This document shows, in pieces, positions 18,711 to 28,067 of a DNA stretch of 64,000 nt; position 1 is the stretch's first letter, and each line of letters starts with the position of its first letter. The translations under genes and the position numbers were made by a program. The notes beneath the pieces are model-generated. The model worked only from the letters and a program-made list of their open reading frames with translations. It searched no databases and was not told where the DNA came from. This DNA is from Streptomyces maremycinicus (GTDB lineage: Bacteria; Actinomycetota; Actinomycetes; Streptomycetales; Streptomycetaceae). The stretch covers positions 62,001 through 126,000 of the forward strand of contig NZ_BBYG01000019.1 in the NCBI RefSeq assembly GCF_001184025.1, given 5' to 3'.

Positions 18711-18739
18711 AGAACGAATGACGCCGTTGCCATCTCGTT

Positions 18740-18751
18740 AAGTATTTACTT
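18740..18751. promoter_or_regulatory. Candidate operator in the xylF promoter region
   Basis: AAGTATTTACTT forms 5-bp arms around TT in an AT-rich patch 83 bp before xylF, followed at once by a -35-like TTGACG. It is a plausible binding site for the neighbouring Rok7B7, by position only. Confidence 0.3.
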
Positions 18752-18833
18752 CTTGACGTCGAACTTGCGGCCGAGTTGACTTCGAGCCACCTCGGCCGCA
18801 GCGTTGCGGCCCTGTCAGGGAGGCACACCTCAA

Positions 18834-19934
18834 ATGAACGCAACGATGCGTAGAGTCGTGATCGGCGCCACCGCCGTGTCCATGGCGCTGTCGATTGCCG
18901 CGTGCGGCAAGGCGGGCGACGACAAGGACAGCGACTCCGGCAGCAGCAGCTCGGGCGACAAGTCCATCGGCCTGCTGCTCCCCGACAGCGTCACCGCGCG
19001 GTACGAGAAGTTCGACAAGCCGTACTTCGACGCCAAGGTCAAGGCGCTCTGCTCGGACTGCAAGCTCGAGTACGCGAACGCCGCGGCCGACTCGGCCAAG
19101 CAGGCCCAGCAGGTCAGCAGCATGGTGACCAAGGGTGTCAAGGTCATCGTGATCTCCGCCCAGGACTCCGCCGCGATCAAGTCCTCGATCCAGTCCGCGG
19201 TGGACAAGGGTGTCAAGGTCATCGCGTACGACCGTCTCGCCCAGGGCCCGGTCTCGGCCTACGTCTCCTTCGACAACGTCAAGGTCGGCGAGCTCCAGGG
19301 CCAGGCCCTGCTCGACTCCCTCGGCGCCAAGGCGACCACCAAGTCGAAGATCGTCATGATCAACGGTGACGACGCCGACCCGAACGCCGGCCAGTTCAAG
19401 GAAGGCGCCCACAAGGCCCTCGACGGCAAGGTCGACATCGCCTACGAGCAGTCCGGCCTCTGGAAGGACACGGTCGCCGCGCAGAAGATGTCCGCGGCCA
19501 TCACCCAGCTCGGTGCCAAGAACATCGCGGGCGTCTACTCGGCCAACGACGGCATGGCCGGTGGCATCGCCAACACCCTCAAGGGTGCGAAGATCAGCGG
19601 CATCCCGCTGACCGGTCAGGACGCCGAGCTCGCGGGTATCCAGCGCATCGTCGCCGGCACCCAGTCCTCCACCGTCTACAAGGCCTTCAAGCCCGAGGCC
19701 GAGGCCGCCGCCCAGCTCGCGGTCGACCTGCTGGAGGGCAAGGACATCAAGGCCCTCGCCACCGAGACGCTGACCAGCGGCTCCGGCGACAAGGTCCCCT
19801 CGCAGCTGCTGACCCCGGTGTCGGTCACCAAGGCCAACATCAAGGACACGGTGATCAAGGACGGTCTGTACACCGTCGCGGACATCTGCACCGCCGAGTA
19901 CGCCGCCGCCTGCAAGGCCGCCGGAATCCAGTAG
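18834..19934 (+). CDS. xylF: XylF-type sugar-binding lipoprotein
   Basis: The 366-residue periplasmic-binding-protein type I lipoprotein has a signal peptide ending in lipobox IAAC with C24. A serine/aspartate-rich linker comes next, then the pentose-binding fold (SIGLLLPDSVTARYEKFDKP, VIVISAQDSAAIKSSIQSAV, VYSANDGMAGGIANTL). It captures xylose or a related monosaccharide for the XylGH importer. The start has AGGGAGG 10 nt upstream; ATG 18846 is too far from it. Two hairpins separate it from xylG, which would let the binding protein be made in excess over the membrane parts. Rok7B7 upstream is the likely regulator. Confidence 0.88.
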   Translation: MNATMRRVVIGATAVSMALSIAACGKAGDDKDSDSGSSSSGDKSIGLLLPDSVTARYEKFDKPYFDAKVKALCSDCKLEYANAAADSAKQAQQVSSMVTKGVKVIVISAQDSAAIKSSIQSAVDKGVKVIAYDRLAQGPVSAYVSFDNVKVGELQGQALLDSLGAKATTKSKIVMINGDDADPNAGQFKEGAHKALDGKVDIAYEQSGLWKDTVAAQKMSAAITQLGAKNIAGVYSANDGMAGGIANTLKGAKISGIPLTGQDAELAGIQRIVAGTQSSTVYKAFKPEAEAAAQLAVDLLEGKDIKALATETLTSGSGDKVPSQLLTPVSVTKANIKDTVIKDGLYTVADICTAEYAAACKAAGIQ

Positions 19935-19962
19935 TCCGCCGGTCCTTCCGTAGGCACCCGGT

Positions 19963-20005
19963 CCCGAGGGCCCCTCTCGAGTCGCTTCTCGAGCCGGCCC
20001 TCGGG
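19963..20005 (+). terminator. First intercistronic hairpin between xylF and xylG
   Basis: CCCGAGGGCC (19963-19972) pairs perfectly with 19996-20005. The loop itself contains an inner CTCGAG pair. It probably limits read-through or protects the xylF mRNA 3-prime end. Confidence 0.65.
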
Positions 20006-20038
20006 TCCCACCGACCGCTCAGCGGTCCCGTGAGACCT

Positions 20039-20088
20039 GTCCGACGCCCGCCCCACCTCACACCCCGCTGCCGGGGCGGGCGTCGGAC
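20039..20088 (+). terminator. Second, very strong hairpin between xylF and xylG
   Basis: A perfect 16-bp stem (GTCCGACGCCCGCCCC at 20039-20054 with 20073-20088) with an 18-nt loop lies 151 bp upstream of the xylG start. No U-run is present. It may terminate most transcripts from the xylF promoter. Confidence 0.75.
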
Positions 20089-20239
20089 GGAACCGTTGCC
20101 AAGTGCAGCGGATTCACGCATGTTCATCTTGTAAACCTCGTGCGTCGGCATCGCGTACCCCGCGTGTCGCGCACATCCCTCCGCGCCTGTCTTTGAGCGC
20201 GGCATCCCCGCCGGTCAGGCGGCGAAGGAGATGGTTCAC

Positions 20240-21022
20240 GTGTCCGCTACGCCCGTGCTGGCGTTGCGCGGGGTCTCCAAGCGATTCGGTGCTGTGCAGG
20301 CACTCACCGACGTCGAGCTGGAGGTCCACGCCGGAGAAGTGGTCGCCCTGGTGGGCGACAACGGCGCAGGAAAGTCCACCCTGGTCAAGACGATCGCGGG
20401 TGTCCACCCCATCGATGAGGGCGTCATCGAATGGGAGGGAAAGCCGGTCAGCATCAACCGGCCGCACGACGCTCAGGGACTCGGCGTCGCGACCGTCTAC
20501 CAGGACCTCGCCCTGTGCGACAACCTCGACGTGGTCGGCAACCTCTACCTCGGACGTGAGCTGCTGCACCGCGGCGTCATCGACGAGGTGACGATGGAGA
20601 AGAACGCCCGGGAGCTGCTGTCCACGCTCTCCATCCGCATCCCGAGCGTCCGCATCCCGATCGCGAGCCTCTCCGGCGGTCAGCGTCAGGTCGTCGCCAT
20701 CGCGCGCGCCCTGATCGGTGACCCGAAGGTCGTCATCCTCGACGAGCCCACCGCCGCCCTCGGCGTCGAGCAGACCGCGCAGGTCCTCGACCTGGTCGAG
20801 CGGCTGCGCGAGCGCAACCTCGGCGTCATCCTCATCAGCCACAACATGGCCGACGTCAAGGCGGTCGCGGACACCGTGGCCGTGCTGCGTCTGGGCAAGA
20901 ACAACGGCTCCTTCCCCGTGAAGGACACCAGCCACGAAGAGATCATCGCCGCGATCACCGGGGCCACGGACAACGCCGTGACCCGTCGTGCGGGGCGTCG
21001 CACCGCGGAGGCGGCAAAGTGA
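20240..21022 (+). CDS. xylG: XylG-type sugar ABC transporter ATPase
   Basis: The 260-residue cytoplasmic ATPase has Walker A GDNGAGKST (39-47), signature LSGGQRQ, Walker B VVILDEPTAALG and switch histidine ISHNM. It energises xylose import with XylH. It is a single nucleotide-binding domain, whereas E. coli XylG is a tandem fusion of about 510 residues, so it must work as a dimer. The GTG at 20240 lies 9 nt after GAAGGAG; the ATG at 20231 touches the ribosome site and is unlikely. Its stop overlaps the xylH GTG. Confidence 0.9.
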   Translation: MSATPVLALRGVSKRFGAVQALTDVELEVHAGEVVALVGDNGAGKSTLVKTIAGVHPIDEGVIEWEGKPVSINRPHDAQGLGVATVYQDLALCDNLDVVGNLYLGRELLHRGVIDEVTMEKNARELLSTLSIRIPSVRIPIASLSGGQRQVVAIARALIGDPKVVILDEPTAALGVEQTAQVLDLVERLRERNLGVILISHNMADVKAVADTVAVLRLGKNNGSFPVKDTSHEEIIAAITGATDNAVTRRAGRRTAEAAK

Positions 21023-22374
21023 GCGACACGTCCAAGACCGTGAAGAGCGACTCCTCGGAGCCCGGGAAGGTCGAGAAGACCGGGGGCGTCATCGAGGACC
21101 AGACCACCGTCGCGCCCGCCGACGACCCGACCGCCGCGCCGGTGTCCGTCGTCGACCCGCGCCTGCTGGTGCGTGAAGAGGGCTTCAAGGGCTACCTCAC
21201 CGAGTTCAAGCGCAAGGTGAAGGGCGGCGAACTGGGTCAGATCCCCGTCGTCCTCGGTCTGATCGTCATCTGGACCATCTTCCAGGCGAAGAACGACCTC
21301 TTCCTGAGCGCCGACAACCTCTCGAACATCAGCTACTTCATGTCGGCCACCGGCATGCTGGCCATCGGCCTGGTGTTCGTCCTGCTGCTCGGCGAGATCG
21401 ACCTGTCGGTCGGTTCCGTCAGCGGCCTGGCGTCGACACTGTTCGCGGTGTTCGTGGTGGACCACACCATGAACCCGTGGCTTTCGCTGGTGCTGACGAT
21501 CCTCACCGGTGTCGGCATCGGTGCCCTGCACGGCTGGTTCTTCGCGAAGATCGGCGTGCCGGCCTTCGTGGTCACCCTGGCCGGCTTCCTCGGCTGGAAC
21601 GGCCTGATGCTGTGGCTGCTGGGCTCCAGCGGCACGATCAACATCCCGTCGGACTCCGGCCCGGTGCACCTGCTCGGCCAGAACTCCTTCTTCATGGACC
21701 AGGCCATCATCGGCGCGTACCTGCTGGCCGGTCTCGCGGTCGTGCTGACCGCCATCGGCAACTTCGGCGAGCAGCGTCGCCGCCGGGCCGCCGGTGTGCC
21801 GTTCCGGCCCACCACCGAGATCCTGCTGCGCGTCGGCGCGCTGGCCGTCGCGTCCTTCCTCGCGGCGAGCGTGCTGAACAACGCGTCCGGTGTCTCCAAC
21901 GCGCTGGTCATCTTCCTCGCGGCGCTGGTCGTCGTCGACTTCGTGCTCCGTCGCACCACGTACGGCCGTAAGGTCTTCGCGGTCGGTGGCGGCATCGAGG
22001 CGGCCCGCCGGGCCGGTATCAACGTGCCGATGGTCCGCATCACCGTGTTCGCCATCTCCGGTGGCTTCGCGGCGGTCGGCGGCATGTTCTTCGCGGGCCA
22101 GACGGCCTCCGCGACGCTGAACGCCGGTGGCGGCAACACCCTGATGCTCGCCATCGCGGCGGCCGTCATCGGTGGTACGAGCCTCTTCGGCGGCCGCGGC
22201 ACGGTGTGGTCGGCCCTCCTGGGCATGCTGGTCATCCAGTCCATCCAGACCGGCCTCGACCTGCTGAACATGAACACCTCGATCCAGTACATGATCACCG
22301 GTGGTGTTCTGCTGGGCGCGGTCGTCATCGACTCCATCTCCCGCAAGAGCCAGAAGGCCGCCGGGCGCGGCTGA
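21019..22374 (+). CDS. xylH: XylH-type sugar ABC transporter permease
   Basis: The 451-residue integral membrane protein of the RbsC/XylH family has a hydrophilic N-terminal extension of about 70 residues and then about ten helices. Family motifs include GMLAIGLVFVLLLGEIDLSVGS and GRKVFAVGGGIEAARRAGI. The GTG start overlaps the xylG stop (GTGA), so the two are coupled. A terminator hairpin follows 19 bp past the stop. Confidence 0.9.
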   Translation: MSDTSKTVKSDSSEPGKVEKTGGVIEDQTTVAPADDPTAAPVSVVDPRLLVREEGFKGYLTEFKRKVKGGELGQIPVVLGLIVIWTIFQAKNDLFLSADNLSNISYFMSATGMLAIGLVFVLLLGEIDLSVGSVSGLASTLFAVFVVDHTMNPWLSLVLTILTGVGIGALHGWFFAKIGVPAFVVTLAGFLGWNGLMLWLLGSSGTINIPSDSGPVHLLGQNSFFMDQAIIGAYLLAGLAVVLTAIGNFGEQRRRRAAGVPFRPTTEILLRVGALAVASFLAASVLNNASGVSNALVIFLAALVVVDFVLRRTTYGRKVFAVGGGIEAARRAGINVPMVRITVFAISGGFAAVGGMFFAGQTASATLNAGGGNTLMLAIAAAVIGGTSLFGGRGTVWSALLGMLVIQSIQTGLDLLNMNTSIQYMITGGVLLGAVVIDSISRKSQKAAGRG

Positions 22375-22393
22375 CGCTCCTGGTGACCCGACC

Positions 22394-22423
22394 GTGCCCG
22401 GCATCCGTACCGATGCCGGGCAC
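22394..22423 (+). terminator. Terminator after xylH
   Basis: GTGCCCGGCATC and GATGCCGGGCAC form a perfect 12-bp stem with a 6-nt loop. Confidence 0.8.
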
Positions 22424-22568
22424 AGTCGTGTCATAGGAAAGGCTCATTCTGGGTACGGCCGTTCGCGTGACCTATGAGGCATGGGCCGGAGTCCGTCCGC
22501 CCGGGCGGAACATTAGACTCGACGAGCCCGGCAACAGCTCGATCAGCTTTTACTGCAAGGAGGCACGG

Positions 22569-24494
22569 GTGCCGCTGCTGACCCGCATCAGGGGACCGCG
22601 CGATCTGGACCGGCTCAGCCTGGAGGAGCTGGACCAGCTGGCAGGGGAGATCCGGACCTTCCTGGTCGACGCCGTCTCCAAGACCGGTGGCCACCTCGGC
22701 CCCAACCTCGGCGTGGTCGAGCTCACGATCGCCCTGCACCGGGTCTTCGAGTCCCCGAAGGACAAGGTGCTGTGGGACACGGGACACCAGTCCTATGTGC
22801 ACAAGCTCCTCACCGGTCGGCAGGACTTCTCCCGGCTGAAGATGAAGGGCGGCCTGTCCGGCTACCCCTCGCAGGCCGAGTCCGAGCACGACGTCATCGA
22901 GAACAGCCACGCCTCCACGGTGCTCGGCTGGGCCGACGGCCTCGCGAAGGCCAACCAGATCCTCGACCGCGGTGACCACGTGGTCGCCGTCATCGGGGAC
23001 GGCGCGCTCACCGGCGGCATGGCCTGGGAGGCGCTGAACAACATCGCCGACGGCGACCGCCCGCTGGTCATCGTCGTCAACGACAACGAGCGCTCGTACG
23101 CGCCGACCATCGGCGGCCTGGCCAACCACCTCGCCACCCTGCGGACGACGGACGGCTACGAGCGCTTCCTCGCCCGCACCCGGGAGGTGCTGGAGCGCAC
23201 CCCCGTCGTCGGCAGACCCCTCTACGAGACCCTGCACGGCGCCAAGAAGGGCCTGAAGGACTTCATCGCCCCCCAGGGCATGTTCGAGGACCTCGGCCTG
23301 AAGTACGTCGGCCCGATCGACGGTCACGACATCGAGGCCCTGGAGTCCGCGCTGGCCCGCGCCAAGCGCTTCGGCGGCCCGGTCATCGTGCACTGCCTCA
23401 CCGAGAAGGGCCGCGGCTACCAGCCCGCCCTCCAGGACGAGGCCGACCGCTTCCACGGCATCGGCCCCATCCACCCCGACACCGGCCTGCCGATCAAGGC
23501 CTCCGGCGCCGACTGGACCTCGGTCTTCGGCGACGAGATGGTCGAGCTCGGCAAGGAGCGCGAGGACATCGTCGCGATCACGGCGGCGATGCTCCAGCCG
23601 GTCGGACTGAAGAAGTTCGCGGACACCTTCCCGAACCGCATCTACGACGTCGGCATCGCCGAACAGCACGCCGCGGTCTCCGCCGCGGGCCTGGCGGCCG
23701 GCGGGCTGCATCCGGTGTTCGCGGTGTACGCCACCTTCCTCAATCGTGCCTTCGACCAGGTCCTGATGGATGTCGCCCTCCACAAGTGCGGTGTGACGTT
23801 CGTACTGGACCGGGCCGGGGTCACCGGCACCGACGGCGCCTCCCACAACGGCATGTGGGACATGTCGATCCTCCAGGTCGTCCCGGGCCTCAGGCTCGCC
23901 GCCCCGCGCGACGCCGACCAGGTTCGCGCCCAGCTGCGCGAGGCCGTCGAGGTCGAGGACGCGCCGACCGTCGTGCGCTTCTCCAAGGGCGCCGTGGGCC
24001 CCGCCGTACCCGCCGTGGGGCGTGTCGGCGGCATGGACGTGCTGCGCGAGAGCGGCACCGACACCCCGGACGTGCTGCTGGTCTCGGTGGGTGCCCTCGC
24101 CCCGATGTGCCTGGAGATCGCGACCCTGCTCGACCGGCAGGGCATCACCACCACGGTCGTCGACCCGCGCTGGGTCAAGCCCGTCGACGAGGCCATGGCC
24201 CCGCTCGCCGAGCGGCACCGCGTGGTCGTCACCGTCGAGGACAACTCCCGGGTCGGCGGCGTCGGCTCGGCGATCGCCCAGGCGCTGCGCGACGCGGGCG
24301 TCGACGTCCCGCTGCGTGACTTCGGCATCCCGCCCCGCTTCCTCGACCACGCCTCCCGCGCCGAGGTCATGGCCGAGATCGGGCTCACCGCCCCGGACAT
24401 CGCCCGCCAGGTCACCGGACTGGTCTCCAAGCTCGACGGCAGGTACGGCAGCACGGCCGCGGAGGTCGACTCCGTGGAGTCCGCGCGCGACTGA
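22569..24494 (+). CDS. dxs: 1-deoxy-D-xylulose-5-phosphate synthase
   Basis: The 641-residue thiamine-diphosphate enzyme condenses pyruvate and glyceraldehyde-3-phosphate as the first step of the MEP isoprenoid pathway. It shows the N-terminal TGGHLGPNLGVVELTIALH block, the ThDP motif GDGALTGGMAWEALNNI..NDN, and the transketolase pyrimidine domain (DVGIAEQHAAVSAAGLA). Full length for the family. GTG 22569 has AAGGAGG 5 nt upstream. Streptomycetes often have two dxs genes; this position corresponds to the SCO6013 type. Flanking terminators on both sides indicate a single-gene transcript. Confidence 0.96.
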   Translation: MPLLTRIRGPRDLDRLSLEELDQLAGEIRTFLVDAVSKTGGHLGPNLGVVELTIALHRVFESPKDKVLWDTGHQSYVHKLLTGRQDFSRLKMKGGLSGYPSQAESEHDVIENSHASTVLGWADGLAKANQILDRGDHVVAVIGDGALTGGMAWEALNNIADGDRPLVIVVNDNERSYAPTIGGLANHLATLRTTDGYERFLARTREVLERTPVVGRPLYETLHGAKKGLKDFIAPQGMFEDLGLKYVGPIDGHDIEALESALARAKRFGGPVIVHCLTEKGRGYQPALQDEADRFHGIGPIHPDTGLPIKASGADWTSVFGDEMVELGKEREDIVAITAAMLQPVGLKKFADTFPNRIYDVGIAEQHAAVSAAGLAAGGLHPVFAVYATFLNRAFDQVLMDVALHKCGVTFVLDRAGVTGTDGASHNGMWDMSILQVVPGLRLAAPRDADQVRAQLREAVEVEDAPTVVRFSKGAVGPAVPAVGRVGGMDVLRESGTDTPDVLLVSVGALAPMCLEIATLLDRQGITTTVVDPRWVKPVDEAMAPLAERHRVVVTVEDNSRVGGVGSAIAQALRDAGVDVPLRDFGIPPRFLDHASRAEVMAEIGLTAPDIARQVTGLVSKLDGRYGSTAAEVDSVESARD

Positions 24495-24520
24495 CGTCGT
24501 ACCGGACGAACCGACACGCC

Positions 24521-24570
24521 CGAATGGGCCGGTTGCGCCACTGCGAAGAGTGGTTAAACCGGCCCATTCG
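24521..24570 (+). terminator. Terminator after dxs
   Basis: A perfect 14-bp outer stem (CGAATGGGCCGGTT at 24521 with 24557-24570) carries an inner 5-bp stem CCACT/AGTGG. Confidence 0.85.
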
Positions 24571-24650
24571 CGTTAAGTCGCCCGCGCCGGGGCATACGGT
24601 CTACGCCCCCTCTCGATCATGTCGAGGACGACACAGCGTGGGAGGTCCCC

Positions 24651-26192
24651 GTGAGCAGCACCCTCTTCCGGACGAAGAAGGTCGAGCAGTCCATCCTCGA
24701 TACCGAGGAACCCGAGCACGCGCTCAAGAAATCCTTGTCCGCGTTGGATCTCACCGTCTTCGGCGTCGGTGTCATCATCGGCACCGGCATCTTCGTCCTG
24801 ACCGGCACGGTGGCCAAGAACAACGCCGGTCCGGCCGTCGCCCTGGCCTTCGTGGCCGCGGGCGTGGCCTGCGCGCTCGCCGCGCTCTGCTACGCCGAGT
24901 TCGCCTCGACCGTGCCGGTGGCCGGCTCGGCGTACACCTTCTCGTACGCGTCCCTGGGAGAACTTCCCGCCTGGATCATCGGCTGGGACCTGGTCCTGGA
25001 GTTCGCGCTCGGTACGGCGGTGGTGGCCGTCGGCTGGTCGGGGTACATCGCCTCGCTGCTCGACAACGCGGGCTGGCACCTGCCGGCGGCGCTCAGCGGC
25101 CGGGAGGGCGCCGACGGCTTCGGCTTCGACATCCTCGCCGCCGCCCTCGTCCTGGTGCTGACGGCCATCCTCGTGGTCGGCACGAAGCTCTCCGCGCGGG
25201 TCACCTCGGTCGTGGTCGCCATCAAGGTGACCGTCGTCCTGACCGTGATCGTCGCGGGCGCCTTCCTCATCGACGGCAAGAACTACGACCCGTTCGTCCC
25301 GAAGGCGCAGCCCGTGCCGGCCGGCGACAGCCTCCAGTCCCCGCTCATCCAGCTGATGTTCGGCTGGGCGCCGTCCAACTTCGGCGTGATGGGCATCTTC
25401 ACCGCCGCCTCGGTGGTCTTCTTCGCGTTCATCGGCTTCGACGTCGTGGCCACGGCCGCCGAGGAGACGAAGAACCCGCAGCGTGACATGCCCCGCGGCA
25501 TCATCGGTTCCCTCATCATCTGCACCGTCCTGTACGTGGCGGTGTCGATCGTCGTGACCGGGATGCAGCACTACACCGACCTCTCGGTCAGCGCCCCGCT
25601 CGCCGACGCCTTCAAGGCCACCGGGCACCCCTGGTTCGCGGGCTTCATCAGCTTCGGCGCCGCCGTGGGCCTGACGACCGTCTGCATGATCCTGCTCCTC
25701 GGCCAGACCCGGGTCTTCTTCGCGATGAGCCGCGACGGACTGCTGCCGCGCTTCTTCTCCCGCGTCCACCCGCGGTTCAAGACCCCGCACCGGCCGACCA
25801 TCCTGCTCGGCGTCCTCATCGCGATCCTGGCCGGCTTCACCAGCCTGAGCGAACTCGCCGAGCTGGTGAACATCGGCACCCTCTTCGCCTTCGTGGTCGT
25901 CGCCATCGGTGTGATCATCCTGCGCAAGTCCCGCCCCGACCTGCCGCGGTCCTTCCGGACCCCGTGGGTGCCGTTCCTGCCGATCCTGTCGGTGTGCGCC
26001 TCGCTGTGGCTGATGCTGAACCTGCCCGCCGAGACCTGGCTCCGGTTCGGCATCTGGATGGTCATCGGGTTCGTCGTGTACTTCCTCTACGGCCGCTCGC
26101 ACAGCCTTCTGGGACGGCACGAGGAGACGGCCCTGAACGGCCCCGCCGGGCCCTCCGGGACCGCCGGTCCGGGCCGCGACGACGCCGTGTGA
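24651..26192 (+). CDS. APC-family amino acid permease
   Basis: The 513-residue membrane protein has about 12 helices and APC-superfamily features: the first helix motif VFGVGVIIGTGIFVLTGTVA, FIGFDVVATAAEETKNPQRD in helix 6-7, and GQTRVFFAMSRDGLLP. It is closest in pattern to YhdG/cationic amino acid transporters; the substrate cannot be told from sequence. The GTG at 24651 has GGAGG 5 nt upstream. The C-terminal tail after the last helix is glycine- and proline-rich and variable. It ends at a convergent terminator shared with the next gene. Confidence 0.88.
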   Translation: MSSTLFRTKKVEQSILDTEEPEHALKKSLSALDLTVFGVGVIIGTGIFVLTGTVAKNNAGPAVALAFVAAGVACALAALCYAEFASTVPVAGSAYTFSYASLGELPAWIIGWDLVLEFALGTAVVAVGWSGYIASLLDNAGWHLPAALSGREGADGFGFDILAAALVLVLTAILVVGTKLSARVTSVVVAIKVTVVLTVIVAGAFLIDGKNYDPFVPKAQPVPAGDSLQSPLIQLMFGWAPSNFGVMGIFTAASVVFFAFIGFDVVATAAEETKNPQRDMPRGIIGSLIICTVLYVAVSIVVTGMQHYTDLSVSAPLADAFKATGHPWFAGFISFGAAVGLTTVCMILLLGQTRVFFAMSRDGLLPRFFSRVHPRFKTPHRPTILLGVLIAILAGFTSLSELAELVNIGTLFAFVVVAIGVIILRKSRPDLPRSFRTPWVPFLPILSVCASLWLMLNLPAETWLRFGIWMVIGFVVYFLYGRSHSLLGRHEETALNGPAGPSGTAGPGRDDAV

Positions 26193-26228
26193 CGCCCTTG
26201 GAGCCCCGGCACCGCCGCCGGGCCCGCC

Positions 26229-26267
26229 CCGGCCCTGTCCGTCCCCGAGAGGGACGGACAGGGCCGG
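26229..26267. terminator. Bidirectional terminator, permease / NYN gene
   Basis: A perfect 17-bp stem (CCGGCCCTGTCCGTCCC with its complement) with loop CGAGA lies between two convergent genes. Confidence 0.85.
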
Positions 26268-26371
26268 TCGCGTTACCACACTGCCCGGATCCCGTCCGGG
26301 TCCCGCCCGGGGCGCGTCCCGCTCCGGACGCGTCCTCCGCGGTCGGCGTCCCGCCTCGGGCGCGGGACGCC

Positions 26372-26743
26372 TCAGTCCCGTACCGAACGCGGGCCCGTCA
26401 CGTCCGCGCCCAGCTCCGTCACCCGGCGGCGCAGCTCGCGGTCGGCCGTGACGACCAGGCGGGGGCGCTCCACCGCCGCGGCGACCAGCTCGACGATACG
26501 GTCGTCCCCGCTGCCGGCCGCCTCCTCGACCCGTACGCCGGGCACCGGCTCCACCCCGCGGGCCGCGCCCTCCACGACGAGGACGATCTCCTGGGCCCCC
26601 TCGTGGCCCGGCAGCCCGGTCACGGCCAGCCGGTCGCGCAGGCGCTCCGCGGCTCCGCGCCGGTCCCGCCACCACCCGTCGGGCACCGATCCGACGACGT
26701 TCGCGGCGTCGACGATCACGAGCAGCGCGGCGTTGTCGTCCAT
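26372..26743 (-). CDS. Predicted NYN/YacP-like RNase domain protein
   Basis: The 123-residue protein begins MDDNAALLVIVDAANVVGSV. The DAAN start, GSGDDRIVELV in the middle and VVTADRELRRRV near the end are the acidic positions of PIN-like NYN domains such as YacP/Rae1, which are metal-dependent RNases. Relatives are sometimes labelled NTP pyrophosphohydrolase, but the motif pattern argues for NYN. ATG 26743 was chosen because the domain begins there; an in-frame extension to 26842 would add an arginine-rich tail that overlaps the divergent gene. Confidence 0.7.
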   Translation of the reverse strand: MDDNAALLVIVDAANVVGSVPDGWWRDRRGAAERLRDRLAVTGLPGHEGAQEIVLVVEGAARGVEPVPGVRVEEAAGSGDDRIVELVAAAVERPRLVVTADRELRRRVTELGADVTGPRSVRD

Positions 26744-26810
26744 GGGACCAGGGTGGCACGGACGGCCCCGCGGGTGTGACCCTCGCGCGGGCGCCGCGAA
26801 GGGTCCGTCA

Positions 26811-26816
26811 TAAAGT
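26811..26816 (+). promoter_or_regulatory. -10 element for a leaderless transcript
   Basis: TAAAGT lies 6 nt before the GTG at 26823, and no ribosome site is present. This matches the spacing of leaderless Streptomyces promoters. Confidence 0.4.
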
Positions 26817-26822
26817 GATCGG

Positions 26823-27845
26823 GTGAACGGCGACTGGCTCATACGCGGCCGCGACGGGCGGCTCGGTGTCTATCTGGTGTCGGACGACGCCGTCCTGTGC
26901 CGGGCGGAACGCGCCCCGGGCGGGCCCTGGGAGGCCCCGCGCAGGGTGGGCGGCGACCAGAAGGTCTGTCCGGCCCCGGCCCCGGCCGTCGGCCAGGGCG
27001 TGGACGGTTATGCCCACCTGGCCGCCTGGCGGCCCACGGTGAAGGGCGAGGCGGGGCTGGTGCACTCCGCGCACTTCCGGCCGCACCTCGCGGCCCTGGA
27101 CTGGACGCCCGTCGGCCACCCCAACAAGAAGGGCGACCGCACCGGCACACCCGCGGTCGCGGTGGACGCCCAGGGGCGGGCGCACGTCTTCGCCCGCAAC
27201 ATCGGCACGGGACTGTGCATGGTCGCCCAGAAGGAGAAGGGCGGCTGGGATCCGTGGCGCGACCTGAAGGGGCAGGGCGTCGAGGGCCCGCCGATCGCGG
27301 TGACGGGGGAGTCCGGCTGCGTCCAGGCGTACGCCGCCGTCTCCGGGGGGATCCTGCACTGGCGCCAGGAGGCGCCGGGCACCCAGCCGGTGCTCCAGGA
27401 GCCCCTCAAGACGTCGGTGCGGCCGCGCACCCTGCGGGCGCTGGCGACCTCCGCGGAGCACACCACGCTCTTCTACACGGACGACTCCGGTGACGTGTGC
27501 GCTTGGCGTCCCGGCGCCGAGCCCGTCTCCCTGCTCGCGGCCGCCGGACCCGGTCCGGTCGCCGCGATCCGCACCGAACTCGACGGTCACGACTGCACGT
27601 TGCTCGCCCAGCGCTCCGCGAGCGGCCGGGTCGCCTTCGCCGCGTACCCGACGGAACGGGAGTCGGCCGGCGCCTGGTGGGCCGAGTCGGGACCCCAGCT
27701 GCCCGTGGACGCCATGGTGGCGCTCGCCAAGGACCACGAGGACCGGGTGGTCGCGGCGGCGCTGTCCCCGGCGACCGGCCTGCTCCAGCTCACCCGCCGC
27801 AAGGACGAGCCCGGCCTGGCCCTGATGGCCTGGCGGACGGTCTGA
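26823..27845 (+). CDS. Predicted beta-propeller protein of unknown function
   Basis: The 340-residue protein has no signal peptide or membrane segment. It contains repeated units of about 45-50 residues with the pattern G.AHVFARN..GTGL..VAQKEKGGWDPWRDL and GGILHWRQEAPGTQPVLQEP, which is typical of PLL-like/lectin-type beta-propellers. No enzymatic motif is seen. It is divergent from the NYN gene with 79 bp between starts and followed by a strong terminator. I recognise homologues as Streptomyces hypothetical proteins only. Confidence 0.6.
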   Translation: MNGDWLIRGRDGRLGVYLVSDDAVLCRAERAPGGPWEAPRRVGGDQKVCPAPAPAVGQGVDGYAHLAAWRPTVKGEAGLVHSAHFRPHLAALDWTPVGHPNKKGDRTGTPAVAVDAQGRAHVFARNIGTGLCMVAQKEKGGWDPWRDLKGQGVEGPPIAVTGESGCVQAYAAVSGGILHWRQEAPGTQPVLQEPLKTSVRPRTLRALATSAEHTTLFYTDDSGDVCAWRPGAEPVSLLAAAGPGPVAAIRTELDGHDCTLLAQRSASGRVAFAAYPTERESAGAWWAESGPQLPVDAMVALAKDHEDRVVAAALSPATGLLQLTRRKDEPGLALMAWRTV

Positions 27846-27994
27846 CGCGGAGGCCTTCGGGCCACGCGCCCGCGCTGCCCGCGGCCGGCGGTGCGCCTGC
27901 TCGTGCGCCCGCTCCCGCGGCCGGGCGGTGGGCCGGGCGGGCCGGACCGAGAGCCCGGCCCGCCGGGGCCGGGCAGAGCGGCGGGAACACGGGA

Positions 27995-28027
27995 AAGAGG
28001 GCCTCCGCCGGTGGCGGAGGCCCTCTT
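27995..28027. terminator. Bidirectional terminator, propeller / fadB
   Basis: A perfect 15-bp stem (AAGAGGGCCTCCGCC with its complement) with a 3-nt loop lies between convergent genes. Confidence 0.85.
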
Positions 28028-28067
28028 CACGTCCGAGGACGCGGGTTCGCTCAAGCGGTCACGGGGG

